A DNA stretch of 47,416 bases, taken from Planctomycetota bacterium (GTDB taxonomy: Bacteria; Planctomycetota; Planctomycetia; Pirellulales; Pirellulaceae). The stretch is taken from contig JAQBZB010000032.1 in NCBI GenBank assembly GCA_027622275.1, positions 1-47,416 of the forward strand, in the 5' to 3' direction. Each line of letters opens with the position of its first letter. Within the stretch, counting starts at the first letter, position 1. A program made the position numbers and the translations under genes. The notes below the pieces were generated by a model. That model was not told where the DNA came from, made no database searches, and was given only the letters and a program-made list of their open reading frames with translations. Below are positions 26,462 to 34,371 of the stretch, piece after piece.

Positions 26462-26716
26462 TTGTACGGGATACACGCCCTGAATCTAGCCCTGAATCTT
26501 ACCGCGCAGGAGTTGGCGGAAATCCGGCAAAGGACCAGCGAGCCGGATGCCGTCACCCAGGCAGCGAAAGAGTTTCTTAGGATCTGTCGGTCGCGTGAAT
26601 TGACGTCGATAGCCGCGGAATTGGATTACGGTGAAAACGCTTGGCGGGAGTTGGACAGCGCTGAATTGAGTCGGCCCGAAGTCAACATCGAAGTGGACGT
26701 ATACCCCGATGTCTGA
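26462..26716 (+). CDS. Antitoxin-like small protein upstream of a broken PIN toxin
   Basis: An 84-residue acidic protein read from a TTG. The helical N-terminal part (LTAQELAEIRQRTSEPDAVTQ) and an acidic C-terminus (ELDSAELSRPEVNIEVDV) are typical of antitoxins paired with PIN-domain toxins. Its stop overlaps the start of the toxin reading frame by eight bases, as in functional toxin-antitoxin pairs. No DNA-binding motif is certain. Because the toxin is deleted internally, the antitoxin may now be orphaned. Confidence 0.5.
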   Translation: MYGIHALNLALNLTAQELAEIRQRTSEPDAVTQAAKEFLRICRSRELTSIAAELDYGENAWRELDSAELSRPEVNIEVDVYPDV

Positions 26717-26842
26717 TCGCGTTCTTGTCGACACTTGCATTTGGGCGAGCGTCTTCGCGAAGCCCAACTCCGCCACGAGCTGTCCGTCTACACGATCGAT
26801 CCCGAGTTCGATCTCATCGCGGACTTGAAGTGGTTACCGTGA
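26709..26842 (+). pseudogene. PIN-domain toxin remnant with internal deletion
   Basis: The frame from ATG 26709 begins with the PIN-domain start (VLVDTCIWASVF, carrying the first catalytic Asp). In another frame from about 26750 the C-terminal PIN part follows (LREAQLRHELSVYTIDPEFDLIADLKWLP, given in short pieces: YTIDPEFDLIADL), ending in a stop at 26840-26842. A working PIN toxin has about 130 residues; both ends are here, but the middle is missing. I read it as an internal deletion. The toxin is therefore probably inactive. Confidence 0.6.
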
Positions 26843-26994
26843 GGGCAAACACCAGGAACATCTAACGCAGACGGTGGTCGCGCCCTTGGCTGAGATGGCG
26901 ATGCCGCGCAAAGGCTGCGGCCATTTCAACTTCGCTAACCCGCATTTCTCATAACATGGCTAGCGCGAGGCCCCCAGATTTGTCATAACTTGGG

Positions 26995-27509
26995 TTGGAT
27001 GAAAGTTGGGAGATTCATGCGTACGAACCGAATCCCGAATGCCGGTCGAGGGAACGGTTACGCGACTTCGGTTTGACGGTAACGCCGCATGATGTCGCGA
27101 TCTGGACTTACGATGGAAAGACCCAGTTACTCCAGGATAACCATCGCCAGAGCGGGAGCGGTTCGCCAAATGACGGCAAAAGTGATGCAGACGGCTGGGC
27201 CAGTTGCCTCGCCGACGTCGGTACGCGGCATCCAGGACTGAATACGGCAATCGAAGTTCCCTGTGAGGATCTGTCCCGCCTCTTCGCCGCCTCTTCGCCG
27301 GAAGATTTCGTCGTCGTGAAGATGGACATCGAGGGAGCAAAGTTTGCTGTGCTACGTCACCTGATTCAGCAAGGTACGATTACACACTCACCCAAGAACT
27401 TTACATCGAGTGGCACGAGCGTTTTCTACCATTTGAGAACGCCCAGTCGCGAATCGATCTAGAACGGACGATCCGTGCCCTGGGCGTGGCTGTGATTCCC
27501 TGGGGATAA
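26995..27509 (+). pseudogene. FkbM-type methyltransferase remnant
   Basis: The first frame (26995 to about 27380) encodes EIHAYEPNPEC and VVVKMDIEGAKFAVLRHL, both diagnostic of FkbM-family SAM-dependent O-methyltransferases. A frameshift near 27380 then leads to the C-terminal part, ELYIEWHERFLPF and IRALGVAVIPWG, ending in a stop at 27507-27509. The N-terminal SAM-binding motif I is missing and no frame upstream supplies it. The gene is thus truncated and frameshifted. Confidence 0.65.
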
Positions 27510-27603
27510 CTCAGATCGGCCGCGCCGATCCTTCACGCCGACGCAGCCCGGGCGTTTGTCAAGAAGCATTCAACACCAGGTGGCTTTAGTGGTCGCGCCG
27601 TCT

Positions 27604-27630
27604 GCCGGAACTGCGCGGACTTGTTCCGGC
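27604..27630. terminator. Hairpin downstream of the alpha-E gene
   Basis: GCCGGAAC (27604-27611) and GTTCCGGC (27623-27630) form an eight-pair stem with an 11-base loop. It lies a few bases beyond the alpha-E gene's stop (27641, minus strand). No T-tract follows on the minus strand, so its function as a terminator is uncertain. Confidence 0.4.
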
Positions 27631-27640
27631 CTACTTTTCT

Positions 27641-28639
27641 CTACATGAACCCCTGGCTTTGCATCTGTGTTCGACCGCCATTGCCTTTCGTGGCATCCGC
27701 CGCGATGAACGTCTCGTAGATCGCCTCGCCGATACCATTCAGCTTCGTCTGCAAGGCGTCCAAGAACTCATGCAGGCCGACTTCGATGATGTCGTCATCG
27801 ACATGTGCGTAGGCCAGTTCGCTGCGGAGTTTGCCCATTCGTTTCTCGGCGGCATTCCAGAATGTTCCCAGTGGCGAGCCGGAAATGGCGTGCAGCGATT
27901 GGTCCGCTTCGTTGACGCAATACATGATCGAACGCGGAAACATGCGATCCAGGATGAGAAAACCGACAACTCGCTCCGGCGTGATGCCGTGATGGCGTTT
28001 GCGGAACATCTCCAAGCCGCCGACGCTTCGCAATACAGCCGACCATTGCAGATCGTCAAACGACGTTCCAACATCGCTTAAATCCGGCAACAGCAGAAAG
28101 TACTTCACATCGAGGATGCGGGACGTCTTGTCGGCGCGTTCGAGATACCGGCCCAAGCGGGCGAAATGCCAAGGCTCGCCGTGCGGCATCGTGCCATCCG
28201 CGATCCCTTTGAAGCGATAGCTGGCGTTCCTTACCTCCGAGTAGAAGTCCTGCAGCGATTGCAGCGAGTCGCTGGAAGATGCGGCATCCATCACCAACAG
28301 GTAAAAGGAATTCAAATCCTCCCACATTTCGGAAGAAATCGTTTCACGGACGCTTCGCGCATTCTCCCTGGCTGCTTGCAGACAACACAGAATCGAGTTC
28401 GGATACTCCGGATCAAACGTCAGGAAGCGGACCACGTTCTCTTGGGTCGGCTCGCCATAATACTCGTCGAACCATTCGTGCTCGCCGGTTGCACTGACCA
28501 GGGGCTGCCACTGGCCCGCGGACCCTGGTGGGAGATCGAGCATCATGTTGAACGTCACATCGACGAAGCGGGCGAGATTCTCAGCCCGTTCAACGTAACG
28601 TGACATCCAGTAAATCGAATCGGCGACGCGGCTGAGCAT
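27641..28639 (-). CDS. Alpha-E domain protein
   Basis: A 332-residue, almost entirely helical protein of the alpha-E (DUF403) family. It begins MLSRVADSIYWMSRYVERAENLARFVDV, a family signature (quoted here in two pieces: MLSRVADSIYWM and RYVERAENLARF). It also has FARLGRYLERADKTSRILD and FLILDRMFPRSIMYCV. Alpha-E proteins are encoded with circularly permuted ATP-grasp enzymes and transglutaminases in many bacteria, as here. They are proposed, but not shown, to take part in a peptide-modification system. Its gene follows the split ATP-grasp by 47 bases and is likely the last gene of the block. Confidence 0.88.
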   Translation of the reverse strand: MLSRVADSIYWMSRYVERAENLARFVDVTFNMMLDLPPGSAGQWQPLVSATGEHEWFDEYYGEPTQENVVRFLTFDPEYPNSILCCLQAARENARSVRETISSEMWEDLNSFYLLVMDAASSSDSLQSLQDFYSEVRNASYRFKGIADGTMPHGEPWHFARLGRYLERADKTSRILDVKYFLLLPDLSDVGTSFDDLQWSAVLRSVGGLEMFRKRHHGITPERVVGFLILDRMFPRSIMYCVNEADQSLHAISGSPLGTFWNAAEKRMGKLRSELAYAHVDDDIIEVGLHEFLDALQTKLNGIGEAIYETFIAADATKGNGGRTQMQSQGFM

Positions 28640-28686
28640 GTTGATGGTACTCGACGTGATGGTGCTTCGTGGTTCGTCCTTCGCTC

Positions 28687-30198
28687 TCAGCTCTGTTCAA
28701 TGACCCACGTATCCTTGCTGCCGCCGCCTTGCGACGAGTTCACCACGAGCGAACCTTTCTTCAACGCCACCCGGGTCAAGCCGCCGGGCAGCACAAAGAT
28801 GTCTTTGCCATAGAGAATGTAAGGCCGCAAGTCGACGTGCCGGCCTTCGACGTGCCGGCCTTCGACGTGATCGCCGACGATCGTTGGCACGCGGGAGAGC
28901 GAAAGGGTCGGTTGAGCGATGTAGTTGCGGGGATTCGCCTTGATCAAGCCGGCGAACTGTTCTTGTTCGGCGGCAGTCGAATGTGGCCCGATCAGCATCC
29001 CGTACCCGCCCGACTCGTTGGCCGCCTTGACGACGAGCTGGTCAAGATTCTGAAGCACGTATTCGCGTTGCTTCTTTTCCCAGCACATATAGGTTGGTAC
29101 GTTCGGGATGATCATGTCTTCGTCCAGATAATACCGGACGATCTTGTCGACATACGTGTAGATCACCTTGTCGTCCGCGATGCCGGTCCCGGGAGCATTC
29201 GCCAGGGCGACGCGACCGGCACGGTAGACAGCCATCAATCCTGGAACACCAAGCAGCGATTCCGGGCGGAAGGCCTCGGGGTCTAGAAAGTCATCATCGA
29301 TGCGACGGTAGATCACGTCGACTCGCTTGAGACCGGCCGTCGTTCGCATGTTGACGAATCCGTCGTGAACGACCAGGTCGCTCCCTTGCACCAGTTCGAC
29401 ACCCATTTGTTGTGCGAGGAACGAGTGCTCGTAATAAGCCGAGTTGAAACTGCCGGGCGAGAGTACGACGACGGTCGGATTCGGCAAGCCGTCCGGTGCC
29501 AGATGCACCAAAGTATTCAGCAGCTGGCCGGGGTAATCCACCACGGGCTTGACGTGCGAGTCGGCAAAGATCTGCGGAAAGCTCCGCTTCATGACCAGCC
29601 GGTTTTGCAGGACATACGAGACACCGGAGGGGCACCGCAAGTTGTCTTCCAGGACGTGGATTTGCCCGTCGGCGTCGCGAATCAGGTCCGTCCCAGTAAT
29701 GTGACACCAAACGCCCCGCGGGGGATTCATGCCTTGGCAAAGCTGGCGATAGCTGGCTGCCCCTAAGACAATGTCCCGCGGGATGATCCCGTCGTTCAGG
29801 ATCTTTTGGTCGTGATAGATGTCGTCGATGAACAGGTTGAGCGCCCGAATCCGTTGCTTCAGGCCGCGCTCCAGCCACTCCCATTCGTGCGCTGGGACGA
29901 TCCGCGGAATGATGTCGAACGGAAAGATCTTCTCTTTCCCTTTGGTGTCGCCATAAACCGCGAACGTAATTCCCAAGCGGAACAGCGATCGCTCCGCGCC
30001 GGCCTGGCGTCGCAAGAGTTCGTCGAATTCGAGCGACGAAAGTTTCTCGATCAACAACTCGGCACCGGGCCGGGGCTGGCCCGATTCGTCGACTAACTCG
30101 TCGAAGAACTCGGCGGTGTCGTACGTGCCAAAATCGAGTCTGCTCGTGGGGCTTTGGCTCATGCCATCCCTGGGGTTTGCGACCGACCGAGTTTTCAT
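28687..30198 (-). CDS. Circularly permuted ATP-grasp protein (stand-alone)
   Basis: A 503-residue protein of the circularly permuted type 2 ATP-grasp family, presumed to form an amide or peptide bond using ATP. The nucleotide-binding elements look intact. These are [19 protein letters not shown] (acidic metal-binding region), the [12 protein letters not shown] block, and [17 protein letters not shown], a lysine strand followed by the glycine-rich loop. A 15-base micro-duplication creates a repeated VEGRH before the conserved HVDLRPY. The start may instead be the Met at residue 13. Its partner, the alpha-E gene, lies downstream. The actual substrate is not known. Confidence 0.88.
   Translation of the reverse strand: MKTRSVANPRDGMSQSPTSRLDFGTYDTAEFFDELVDESGQPRPGAELLIEKLSSLEFDELLRRQAGAERSLFRLGITFAVYGDTKGKEKIFPFDIIPRIVPAHEWEWLERGLKQRIRALNLFIDDIYHDQKILNDGIIPRDIVLGAASYRQLCQGMNPPRGVWCHITGTDLIRDADGQIHVLEDNLRCPSGVSYVLQNRLVMKRSFPQIFADSHVKPVVDYPGQLLNTLVHLAPDGLPNPTVVVLSPGSFNSAYYEHSFLAQQMGVELVQGSDLVVHDGFVNMRTTAGLKRVDVIYRRIDDDFLDPEAFRPESLLGVPGLMAVYRAGRVALANAPGTGIADDKVIYTYVDKIVRYYLDEDMIIPNVPTYMCWEKKQREYVLQNLDQLVVKAANESGGYGMLIGPHSTAAEQEQFAGLIKANPRNYIAQPTLSLSRVPTIVGDHVEGRHVEGRHVDLRPYILYGKDIFVLPGGLTRVALKKGSLVVNSSQGGGSKDTWVIEQS
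28833..28869. repeat. 15-bp tandem micro-duplication in the ATP-grasp gene
   Basis: The unit CGACGTGCCGGCCTT occurs at 28833-28847 and 28848-28862, followed by the partial copy CGACGTG to 28869. On the minus strand it adds five residues in frame to the protein. It may be a hypermutable slip site. Confidence 0.85.
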
Positions 30199-30313
30199 GG
30201 AATCTCAGGGTTCCGCCGAGATCAATGCGACCGCCATCCGTGCATCATCGTGATCGAGTACACGTTTGACAAGGGCATTCTCGTTCGGTGAGCGGATCGC
30301 GTCAGCGTTTTTT

Positions 30314-30372
30314 GTACGATGGCCATCCAAGGCCGTCGTGAAGCAATCGACGGCCTTGGAAGGCCATCGTAC
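30314..30372. terminator. Palindrome between the transglutaminase and the ATP-grasp gene
   Basis: A 25-base arm at 30314-30338 pairs with 30348-30372 (perfect or nearly so; core AAGGCCGTCG/CGACGGCCTT) around a nine-base loop. It lies after the transglutaminase stop at 30381 (minus strand). It would act as a terminator or mRNA-stabilising hairpin. On the minus strand the right arm is followed by AAAAAACGC, not T-rich, so read-through into the ATP-grasp gene is likely. Confidence 0.55.
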
Positions 30373-30380
30373 TATTCGTC

Positions 30381-31259
30381 TCACGGCGCTGGCGTGACGT
30401 CAACCGCGACGGTCAAGCGATGAGATCCGCCTCCGACAAACATGCCCGCCACGGGACAGACGTCTCCGAAGTCACGCCCCCAGGCGACGGTGATGTGTTC
30501 GGTGGACGGCAGAAGATCGTTCGTTGGATCAGCGTCGATCCAACCGTGCTCCCCACAGTAGACCGAGACCCAGGCGTGCGACGCGTCGGCACCGACGAGC
30601 CGTCGCTGATCTTCGGCCTGATGCGTCCGCAGATAGCCGCTTACGTAACGGGCCGCCAGCCCGAGCGGGCGGAGACAGCCGAGCATCACGTGCGCCAAGT
30701 CCTGGCACACGCCGCGCTTTTTCTCGAAGGCTTCCGCGATCGGCGTGTTCACGGTCGTCGCCGCCGGGTCGTAGGTGAAGTCCGACTTGATCCGATGCGT
30801 CAAGTCGCGAAGAGCTTCGACAATGGGCCGGTTGGGAGTGAAGCTTTGCCGACCGTAGTCCGCCAACTCCGCCAGCATCGGGACGCGCGGCGACGGAAAG
30901 CAGAATTGATATTCCGCCAAACCTGCCTCGGTCCGATTCTGAGGCAAGGCCTCGCGGACCTTCTCCCAGGCCGCCGCCGACCCATCGGGCGGCAACGGCC
31001 GCTCCAGCAATTCGACCGTGCTATGCGCTGTGATTTGCAGCTTGCGATGCCCCGTGCTGAGCGAGAACAGCGATGCCGTATTGCCGAAGTAGTCGGTTCG
31101 GCGATGAGGCGAGGCGGGAACGGGGCGGACCGTCAGCCGATGATAGGAACAGCTTTGATAAGGCGTCGTGCGCGGCGTTAGATAAACCACGTTCTGGCAC
31201 ACCGCGACCGGCGCGTCGTACTCGTAAGTCGTCGTGTGGCTCACTTTGTATTTGATCAC
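30381..31259 (-). CDS. Transglutaminase-family protein
   Basis: A 292-residue transglutaminase-like cysteine protein with an intact triad: Cys185 (RGVCQDLAH), His228 (ADASHAWVS) and Asp244 (IDADPTND). The N-terminal 90 residues form the beta domain found in this bacterial subfamily (KYKVSHTTTYEYDAPVAV). Such proteins occur with circularly permuted ATP-grasp and alpha-E proteins. They may cleave or transfer acyl groups on peptides, but no substrate is established. It starts three bases after the upstream fused ATP-grasp/alpha-E gene ends, so the pair is tightly coupled. No signal peptide is evident. Confidence 0.88.
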   Translation of the reverse strand: MIKYKVSHTTTYEYDAPVAVCQNVVYLTPRTTPYQSCSYHRLTVRPVPASPHRRTDYFGNTASLFSLSTGHRKLQITAHSTVELLERPLPPDGSAAAWEKVREALPQNRTEAGLAEYQFCFPSPRVPMLAELADYGRQSFTPNRPIVEALRDLTHRIKSDFTYDPAATTVNTPIAEAFEKKRGVCQDLAHVMLGCLRPLGLAARYVSGYLRTHQAEDQRRLVGADASHAWVSVYCGEHGWIDADPTNDLLPSTEHITVAWGRDFGDVCPVAGMFVGGGSHRLTVAVDVTPAP

Positions 31260-31262
31260 GTG

Positions 31263-33800
31263 CTACGGCCTCGCCTCGCTCATCTGTCGCGGAAGATCGG
31301 CATGGATCAAGTAGCGATGGCCGATCAGGTTCGACAGCTTGGGGAGCTGGGTGCTGATCCGGGTCAACGCCCGCTCCAGGGGCGTCGACTTGGCCGATGC
31401 ACGATGCTCCTGCAGGGAGTCGAGATCGAGCATCCGGGCACTATGAAGCATCGACAAGGCGATGCGTTGGTCCGCGCCGCGCAGAGGTTGCGAATCGTCT
31501 CGCGGCAGGTGTTCGACATGGTCCGCGATCGCTTCCAATTGAAAGACGAGCGACCGGGGATTTGTCTCGTCGGTCAGCAGCAAGTCCAAGACTGGTGCCA
31601 GATTCACGCCCGCCAGGTAACGGCCGCGATAAGTCATGATGCTGTCCGCCACCTCCAGCACGGCTTCCAAGGCTCGCGCATCGTTTTCATTCGAGACGGC
31701 GAACAACGACTGCACGATCGCCAGCGTGTGTTGCGACCGCTCCAGCCGTCGTCCCAATTCAAGGAAACGCCAAGCTGGAGTCCGCGTCATGCTCTCGCCA
31801 ATCAGTCCATCGAAGGTTGCCAGATCGCCGATCAGGTCGTTCAGCAAGTCAAGCAACTCGGCCAAGCCGAATCGCGGCGTCGCGGCCGTCGTTTCGAACT
31901 CTCGCTTGACGCGATGCAAGACTCGCCAACTGTCGAGCGACAGGCGATCGCGGACCAGCCCGGCATTGCGGTGAGCCGCTGTAAACATCGAGCGCAGACT
32001 GTCCGGTTGAGACGCGTCGAGCATGGTCGTCGGCAGCACCTGGCTGATCGTTGGCAGCAGCTCGCGCATCGATTCGAGCGCGAAGCCTGGCTCGACGAGC
32101 CCGTGCTGCGCAAGACAGTGGACGAGGACGGCGAGATCCGGCAAATTCTCGCTGCCCGACTCGCTGGTCAGCCGCGACACGACGGGGCGCAACAGTCGGC
32201 AGGCGTTCTGCGCGCGTTCAATGTGACGTCCCAACCAGAACAAATTGTCCGCGACGCGGCTGGGCAACTCGGCCCCCGTCCGGCGCAGCGCAACCGACTG
32301 CTTTCCCGCGCTGAGCAACGTCACCGGACGCACCGGCGAGTTCGACAATACCCACGCGTCTTTGCTGACTTCGCCTCCGAGTACGGACAGATCCAACGGG
32401 GCCGACGCGCGCGCCATGCAGACCAGCCCACCGGGCATGACGTGGTAGGAATCTTTCGTGGCCACCAGGAAGACGCGCAGTGCGACGCGTTGTGAATCGC
32501 AAACTCCGTTGCGCCACACCGGCCCACAAGATCGTGACACTTGTTCTTGCCCGATCAGATCACGGGGACGCGCTTCGATGAGCCGATCCAACTCGTCGGT
32601 TGACTTGGCCCAGAGCGATTCGGGAGCGGGACTCTCACGTCGTGCGACTCGAAAGGCGGCGCGCACCGAAATCTTGCCGAGCCGCGAGTGGACATCCGAT
32701 CGAGCCTGCTGCTGGCCACACCACCACGTTGCCGCCGAGGGCAGGAGCAGTCCTTCGCCCAGCCACTCGCGAGCGATGCGCGGCAGGAACGGTATCAACG
32801 AGGGAGATTCGATGATCGAGCTGCCAAGTGAGTTCGCAATCGCGACGTTGCCAAGCCGCGCGGCTTGCAACAGTCCGGGCACGCCATAAGCCGGGTTGCC
32901 GCGCAGCTCCAGCGGATCGCAATACTCGTCACTCAAGCGCCGAAAGATGACATCGACGGGCAGCAGACCGGCCAACGTCTTCATGAAGACCCGGTCGTCG
33001 CGGACGGCGAGATCGCCTCCTTCGACCAGCGTGTAGCCGAGATAGCGGGCGAGGTAGGCATCCTCAAAATAATTCGGGCCCGTCGGTCCATGGCTCAAAA
33101 TGACGATGCGAGGGTTCTCGCGATGGGACGCCAACACGCTGAGCGTCTTGCGGAGCGAGATAAAGAACGGTGCCAGCCGCTCGACTTTGCAGTCGTGGAT
33201 GACCTTTGGCAACATCCGCGACATGACAACCCGATTTTCCAGAGCGTAGCCGACCCCCAAGGGCGCGTCGGTTCGATCACCCGCCACCCACCAGCGGCCA
33301 TCCGGGGCACGAGCCAAGTCGACGGCGTACAGATGGAGAAAGCGGCCGTCGCGAATTCCTTGCTTGTGAAATTCGCGATGAAAGCCGGGATGCGAGAACA
33401 GCCAATCCGCCGGCAAGAGGCCTCGCTGCAAGAGTGTCTGAGGGCCAAACAAATCGCGCAGGACGCGGTCCAGCAACTCGGCCCGCTGCCGCAAGCCGAT
33501 CGCCAGTTCCGACCACTCCTCGGGCGAGATCACCAGCGGAAAGGCATCCAGCTCCCAAGGCCGCGTGTTGCCGTTGACGCCTTCGTACGCATTGTACGTG
33601 ATGCCGTTCTCGCGGACTTCTTCCTGAGCTTGTTGCCAGCGACGGGCGATTTCTTCATGGCCCAACGCTTCGATGGCGTCCGCAAACGGTTGCCAGCTTG
33701 GACGGATCGCCCCCGCTGAATCACACATCTCGTCGTAAACTCCCGTCATGGACGAGTAGTTGCCGAAGATATGGTTTGGGTTGGCGGTTAGGCGAGTCAT
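31263..33800 (-). CDS. Fused circularly permuted ATP-grasp and alpha-E protein
   Basis: An 845-residue fusion. Residues 1-480 or so are a circularly permuted ATP-grasp unit: GITYNAYEGVNGNTRPWELD, AGDRTDAPLGVGYALENR, PGLLQAARLGNVAIAN and YHVMPGGLVCMARAS. About 520-845 are an alpha-E unit (LPSRVADNLFWLGRHIERAQN onwards). In the region where the stand-alone paralogue has [14 protein letters not shown] this protein reads ISVRAAFRVARRES, so the glycine-rich loop is missing. Its catalytic ability is therefore doubtful. The start is taken at ATG 33800; a longer frame to 33917 runs into repeat DNA. It is the head of a minus-strand module with the small transglutaminase. Confidence 0.87.
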   Translation of the reverse strand: MTRLTANPNHIFGNYSSMTGVYDEMCDSAGAIRPSWQPFADAIEALGHEEIARRWQQAQEEVRENGITYNAYEGVNGNTRPWELDAFPLVISPEEWSELAIGLRQRAELLDRVLRDLFGPQTLLQRGLLPADWLFSHPGFHREFHKQGIRDGRFLHLYAVDLARAPDGRWWVAGDRTDAPLGVGYALENRVVMSRMLPKVIHDCKVERLAPFFISLRKTLSVLASHRENPRIVILSHGPTGPNYFEDAYLARYLGYTLVEGGDLAVRDDRVFMKTLAGLLPVDVIFRRLSDEYCDPLELRGNPAYGVPGLLQAARLGNVAIANSLGSSIIESPSLIPFLPRIAREWLGEGLLLPSAATWWCGQQQARSDVHSRLGKISVRAAFRVARRESPAPESLWAKSTDELDRLIEARPRDLIGQEQVSRSCGPVWRNGVCDSQRVALRVFLVATKDSYHVMPGGLVCMARASAPLDLSVLGGEVSKDAWVLSNSPVRPVTLLSAGKQSVALRRTGAELPSRVADNLFWLGRHIERAQNACRLLRPVVSRLTSESGSENLPDLAVLVHCLAQHGLVEPGFALESMRELLPTISQVLPTTMLDASQPDSLRSMFTAAHRNAGLVRDRLSLDSWRVLHRVKREFETTAATPRFGLAELLDLLNDLIGDLATFDGLIGESMTRTPAWRFLELGRRLERSQHTLAIVQSLFAVSNENDARALEAVLEVADSIMTYRGRYLAGVNLAPVLDLLLTDETNPRSLVFQLEAIADHVEHLPRDDSQPLRGADQRIALSMLHSARMLDLDSLQEHRASAKSTPLERALTRISTQLPKLSNLIGHRYLIHADLPRQMSEARP

Positions 33801-33953
33801 GAGCGGAGTGGCAGGCGCAAGTGGTTCTGGTGTGAAAACGGCCTTCTGAAATGTGATCCGCGAGAAACCGACTTGCGAATGACTCCTGTCCCCAACGAGC
33901 TTGTCTCGTTGGAACATAAGATTTGCAAGTTAGAATCGGACGCTTCTTAAGCC

Positions 33954-34058
33954 AAGACCCCAACGAGCTTGTCCCGTTCGGTGAATGAGATTCAGAGCCG
34001 TACAACGCGGTGCCGCCAGAATCTCATTCACCCACGAGACAAGCTCGTGGGGGTCTTA
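33954..34058. repeat. Long imperfect palindrome
   Basis: Left arm 33954-33993 and right arm 34019-34058 are reverse complements, apart from a few differences, with a 25-base loop. They share AACGAGCTTGTC and GGTGAATGAGATTC cores. A variant of the first core recurs at about 33890-33915, so this is a dispersed family. Confidence 0.65.
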
Positions 34059-34155
34059 GGTTTCTAGCAACGTCCTTCTAACCCGCCAATCTTTGGTTCC
34101 AACGGGGCAAGCCCGTTGGGGACCGGAGAACTCGTCACACCTCGCATCGATACTA

Positions 34156-34335
34156 CTAACCCGGATTATTCATCAGCCGCCTGGCGCTAGCCTGCGGTTC
34201 TCGCGAACTTCGAGAGAACCGCACGCTAGCGCGTGGCGGCTGATTTGCGTGGTGTTTTGGGCAAGATAGCCGTAACTCTTTTTACAAACGTATGTTTTGA
34301 AGAATGCTGACCGGTTCGTGAATAATCCGGGCTAA
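34156..34335. mobile_element. MITE-like element with 13-bp inverted ends and 4-bp flanks
   Basis: The element spans 34160-34331 (172 bp). Its ends are CCCGGATTATTCA (34160-34172) and the exact reverse complement TGAATAATCCGGG (34319-34331). They are flanked on both sides by CTAA (34156-34159 and 34332-34335), consistent with a 4-bp target duplication. Inside are nested hairpins with GCGGTTCTC/GAGAACCGC and GCGCTAGC/GCTAGCGC stems (about 34170-34245). The tips and 4-bp duplication recall IS1380-type transposons, but no transposase is present here, so mobilisation would have to come in trans. The family name is inference. Confidence 0.7.
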
Positions 34336-34371
34336 CAGCTTCTTGTGAGGTCACCATGGAACAGCCAAGCT

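Larger units (their letters stand above)
33801..34371. other. Repeat-rich gap between two genes of the ATP-grasp block
   Basis: About 570 bases hold no gene. They contain a long imperfect palindrome (33954-33993 with 34019-34058), a small hairpin (34099-34106 with 34112-34119, CCAACGGG/CCCGTTGG) and a MITE-like element at 34160-34331. The gap separates the DUF2126-type transglutaminase from the fused ATP-grasp gene on the same strand. Whether transcription passes through is not known. Confidence 0.6.

Noticed and set aside
25740-27640. Possible tRNA or attachment site bordering the decayed accessory patch
   Set aside because: No cloverleaf-like sequence or direct repeat flanking the patch could be found by eye.
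31236-32495. 419-codon plus-strand frame opposite the fused ATP-grasp gene
   Set aside because: No family likeness; antisense to a strong coding frame.
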